From Linepithema humile (taxonomy: Eukaryota > Arthropoda > Insecta > Hymenoptera > Formicidae): 64,000 nucleotides of DNA. Of the stretch, positions 62,928 to 64,000 are shown piece after piece (the stretch's first letter is position 1; the number at the start of each line of letters is the position of its first letter). The notes under the pieces were generated by a model, which was not told the DNA's origin, did not search any database, and worked only from the letters and a program-made list of their open reading frames with translations. The DNA is taken from contig NC_090133.1 of assembly GCF_040581485.1 (NCBI RefSeq), positions 28,050,139 through 28,114,138 on the forward strand, read 5' to 3'. The translations under genes were made by a program, and so were the position numbers.

Positions 62928-64000
62928 GTTCTTGTTTTCACATTTTCATTCATCGTCTTTCCCCGATAAAAACATGAAAACCTCATGAATATCTCTATTG
63001 CGTTTTTTCTCGTTTCTATTTTCGATTAAAAATAAACTATTGCATGAATCCATCGTCGATCTAATGCAGAAGTTAATAAATAATTTCGCGGCGAGTAAAT
63101 GGAGAAACTGCTATAGTTCAAGGGACATCCTTGCAGCACGCCTGCGCTGGTCTTTCACGTGCATTCTATACTCTCGCTTCTATATGCCCGTCTTGTGCGG
63201 AACGAAAGTAACGAGAAGTTACATGGCAGTAGAGTTTGAACGGGCGAGCCGCGTGGAGTATCGCGCTGCGTATCTCTATGCCTCGTAAACATATTGAAGA
63301 TGCTACTTTCGCTTTCGCACAACTCGTTTCGCGATGTGTGAATAATTATTAACATTTATGTATCGTGTTTGTGCCTCACTTTATCGCGATGTGTTTTTTA
63401 CGATAAAATTAAGAGTGCTGCTGTCAATTTCCCCCCTTCGAAGTGTGCGATTGATTGTAATTGTATGATGGTTTACGTTTGCTCGTGTTAAATCGAACTT
63501 TCGCTCGAACAAAAACCAACTTGTTGATTTACGTGTACAAATACAAATAGAATTAATTAATTTTCAGCAGCATGCGCGTGAAAAACTCGTTACTTAATTA
63601 CATTGTCATTAATTTCGTTGGACTTTATCTGTCTTTTTTCTCCCTTTCACTCCATTCTCTCACTGTCTTCTCTTTATTTATCATGTGTTCTCTTTATTTA
63701 ATTGAAATTTATTTTTGTTTAGTATATTTTAATTTCTGTGTTGTAGTTTTTGCACTATTCAAATTTAATTTATCGAATAATTGGGTAAAAAATTACTAAA
63801 TCCTAAATTACATATATAATTTAATCATTGAAGCAAATTATTTCACCCGCTAACGGCAGATTCTTGAGGTCATTTGAAGATGAAAATGTCGAGACCGCAA
63901 TAGCTTTTAAATAGGAAATATTTGACCATGCGACAATCTGATTGTCAAAAATTCGCGCGCTGTCAGGAATATCGCACATCGAAGATGCCCTCAGACATCG
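59293..64000 (+). other. Canoe intron 5, running off the right edge
   Basis: At least 4.7 kb of intron after the GTAAGA donor at 59293. I looked on the plus strand for the next expected canoe segment (SISFHVRRRP-like) and did not find it. The interval 59.4-61.3 kb is richer in G+C, with a 148-codon minus-strand open frame at 60574-61020 that I do not recognise, and a short direct repeat beginning GATCCACCCACT at about 60050 and 60220. (TA)n tracts lie at 62769-62924. Nothing else could be named. Confidence 0.6.
62769..62924. repeat. Compound (TA)n / ATATC repeat
   Basis: Two pure TA blocks (about 62769-62810 and 62865-62924) flank a middle of CATTATAT and CATATAT words. The middle looks like TA units with regular C substitutions, so the whole probably arose from one tract. 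It lies within canoe intron 5. Confidence 0.9.

Noticed and set aside
1..64000. tRNA, rRNA, snRNA or CRISPR features
   Set aside because: Scanning by eye for tRNA T-loop boxes, common insect microRNA sequences and regularly spaced repeats found nothing convincing; CRISPR is not expected in an insect nuclear genome.

Overview
The window is nuclear DNA from an insect, most likely a hymenopteran and plausibly an ant. It is AT-rich and intron-rich, with CpG-rich islands only around first exons, many simple repeats and small TTAA-flanked repeat elements. Gene content is insect: nervana, canoe, a FLASH homologue, Vta1/LIP5, a TMEM35/NACHO homologue and a ZCCHC14-type zinc-knuckle protein. All gene models were joined by hand from splice signals, reading phase and recalled family similarity; no alignment or search was run.

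Left third (1-24.4 kb). Two Na+/K+-ATPase beta-subunit genes lie in tandem on the minus strand. Only the first coding exon of the left one is visible (3947-4094); its remaining exons appear to lie off the left edge. The right one (16184-23507) is complete: five coding exons, 315 residues, six extracellular cysteines. Between them, on the plus strand, is a probable leader exon and first coding exon (about 7.4-8.24 kb) of an unidentified gene. This interval also holds a piggyBac-like TTAA element, a foldback sequence, a diverged repeat pair and degenerate minisatellites.

Middle (24.4-38.5 kb). A repeat-rich intergenic stretch of about 7 kb contains motif-rich AT DNA, a foldback palindrome and long triplet-repeat tracts. 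It is followed by a complete eight-exon minus-strand gene (31573-37754, 890 residues) of the ZCCHC14 type: conserved N-terminal helical domain, SAM-like segment, low-complexity middle and one CCHC knuckle near the C-terminus. Two small TTAA-bounded inverted-repeat elements sit in its introns.

Right part (38.5-64 kb). Vta1/LIP5 (plus, 39518-40781, 282 residues) is head-to-head with the ZCCHC14-type gene. A TMEM35/NACHO-family gene (minus, 43480-46596, 156 residues) and a FLASH/CASP8AP2-like gene (minus, 47445-50836, 878 residues) follow in tandem. The start of canoe/afadin (plus, from 56676) runs off the right edge after five coding exons covering both RA domains. CpG-rich islands at about 51.0-52.2 and 54.45-54.85 kb are candidate canoe leader exons; the first is divergent from FLASH.

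The genes belong to unrelated cell processes (ion pumping and septate junctions, ESCRT recycling, receptor chaperoning, histone-mRNA processing, adherens junctions), so I see no operon-like or pathway logic. I found no new multigene system. The best leads are the tandem beta-subunit genes with different cytoplasmic tails, the orphan plus-strand exon pair between them, and several unannotated TTAA or foldback elements.
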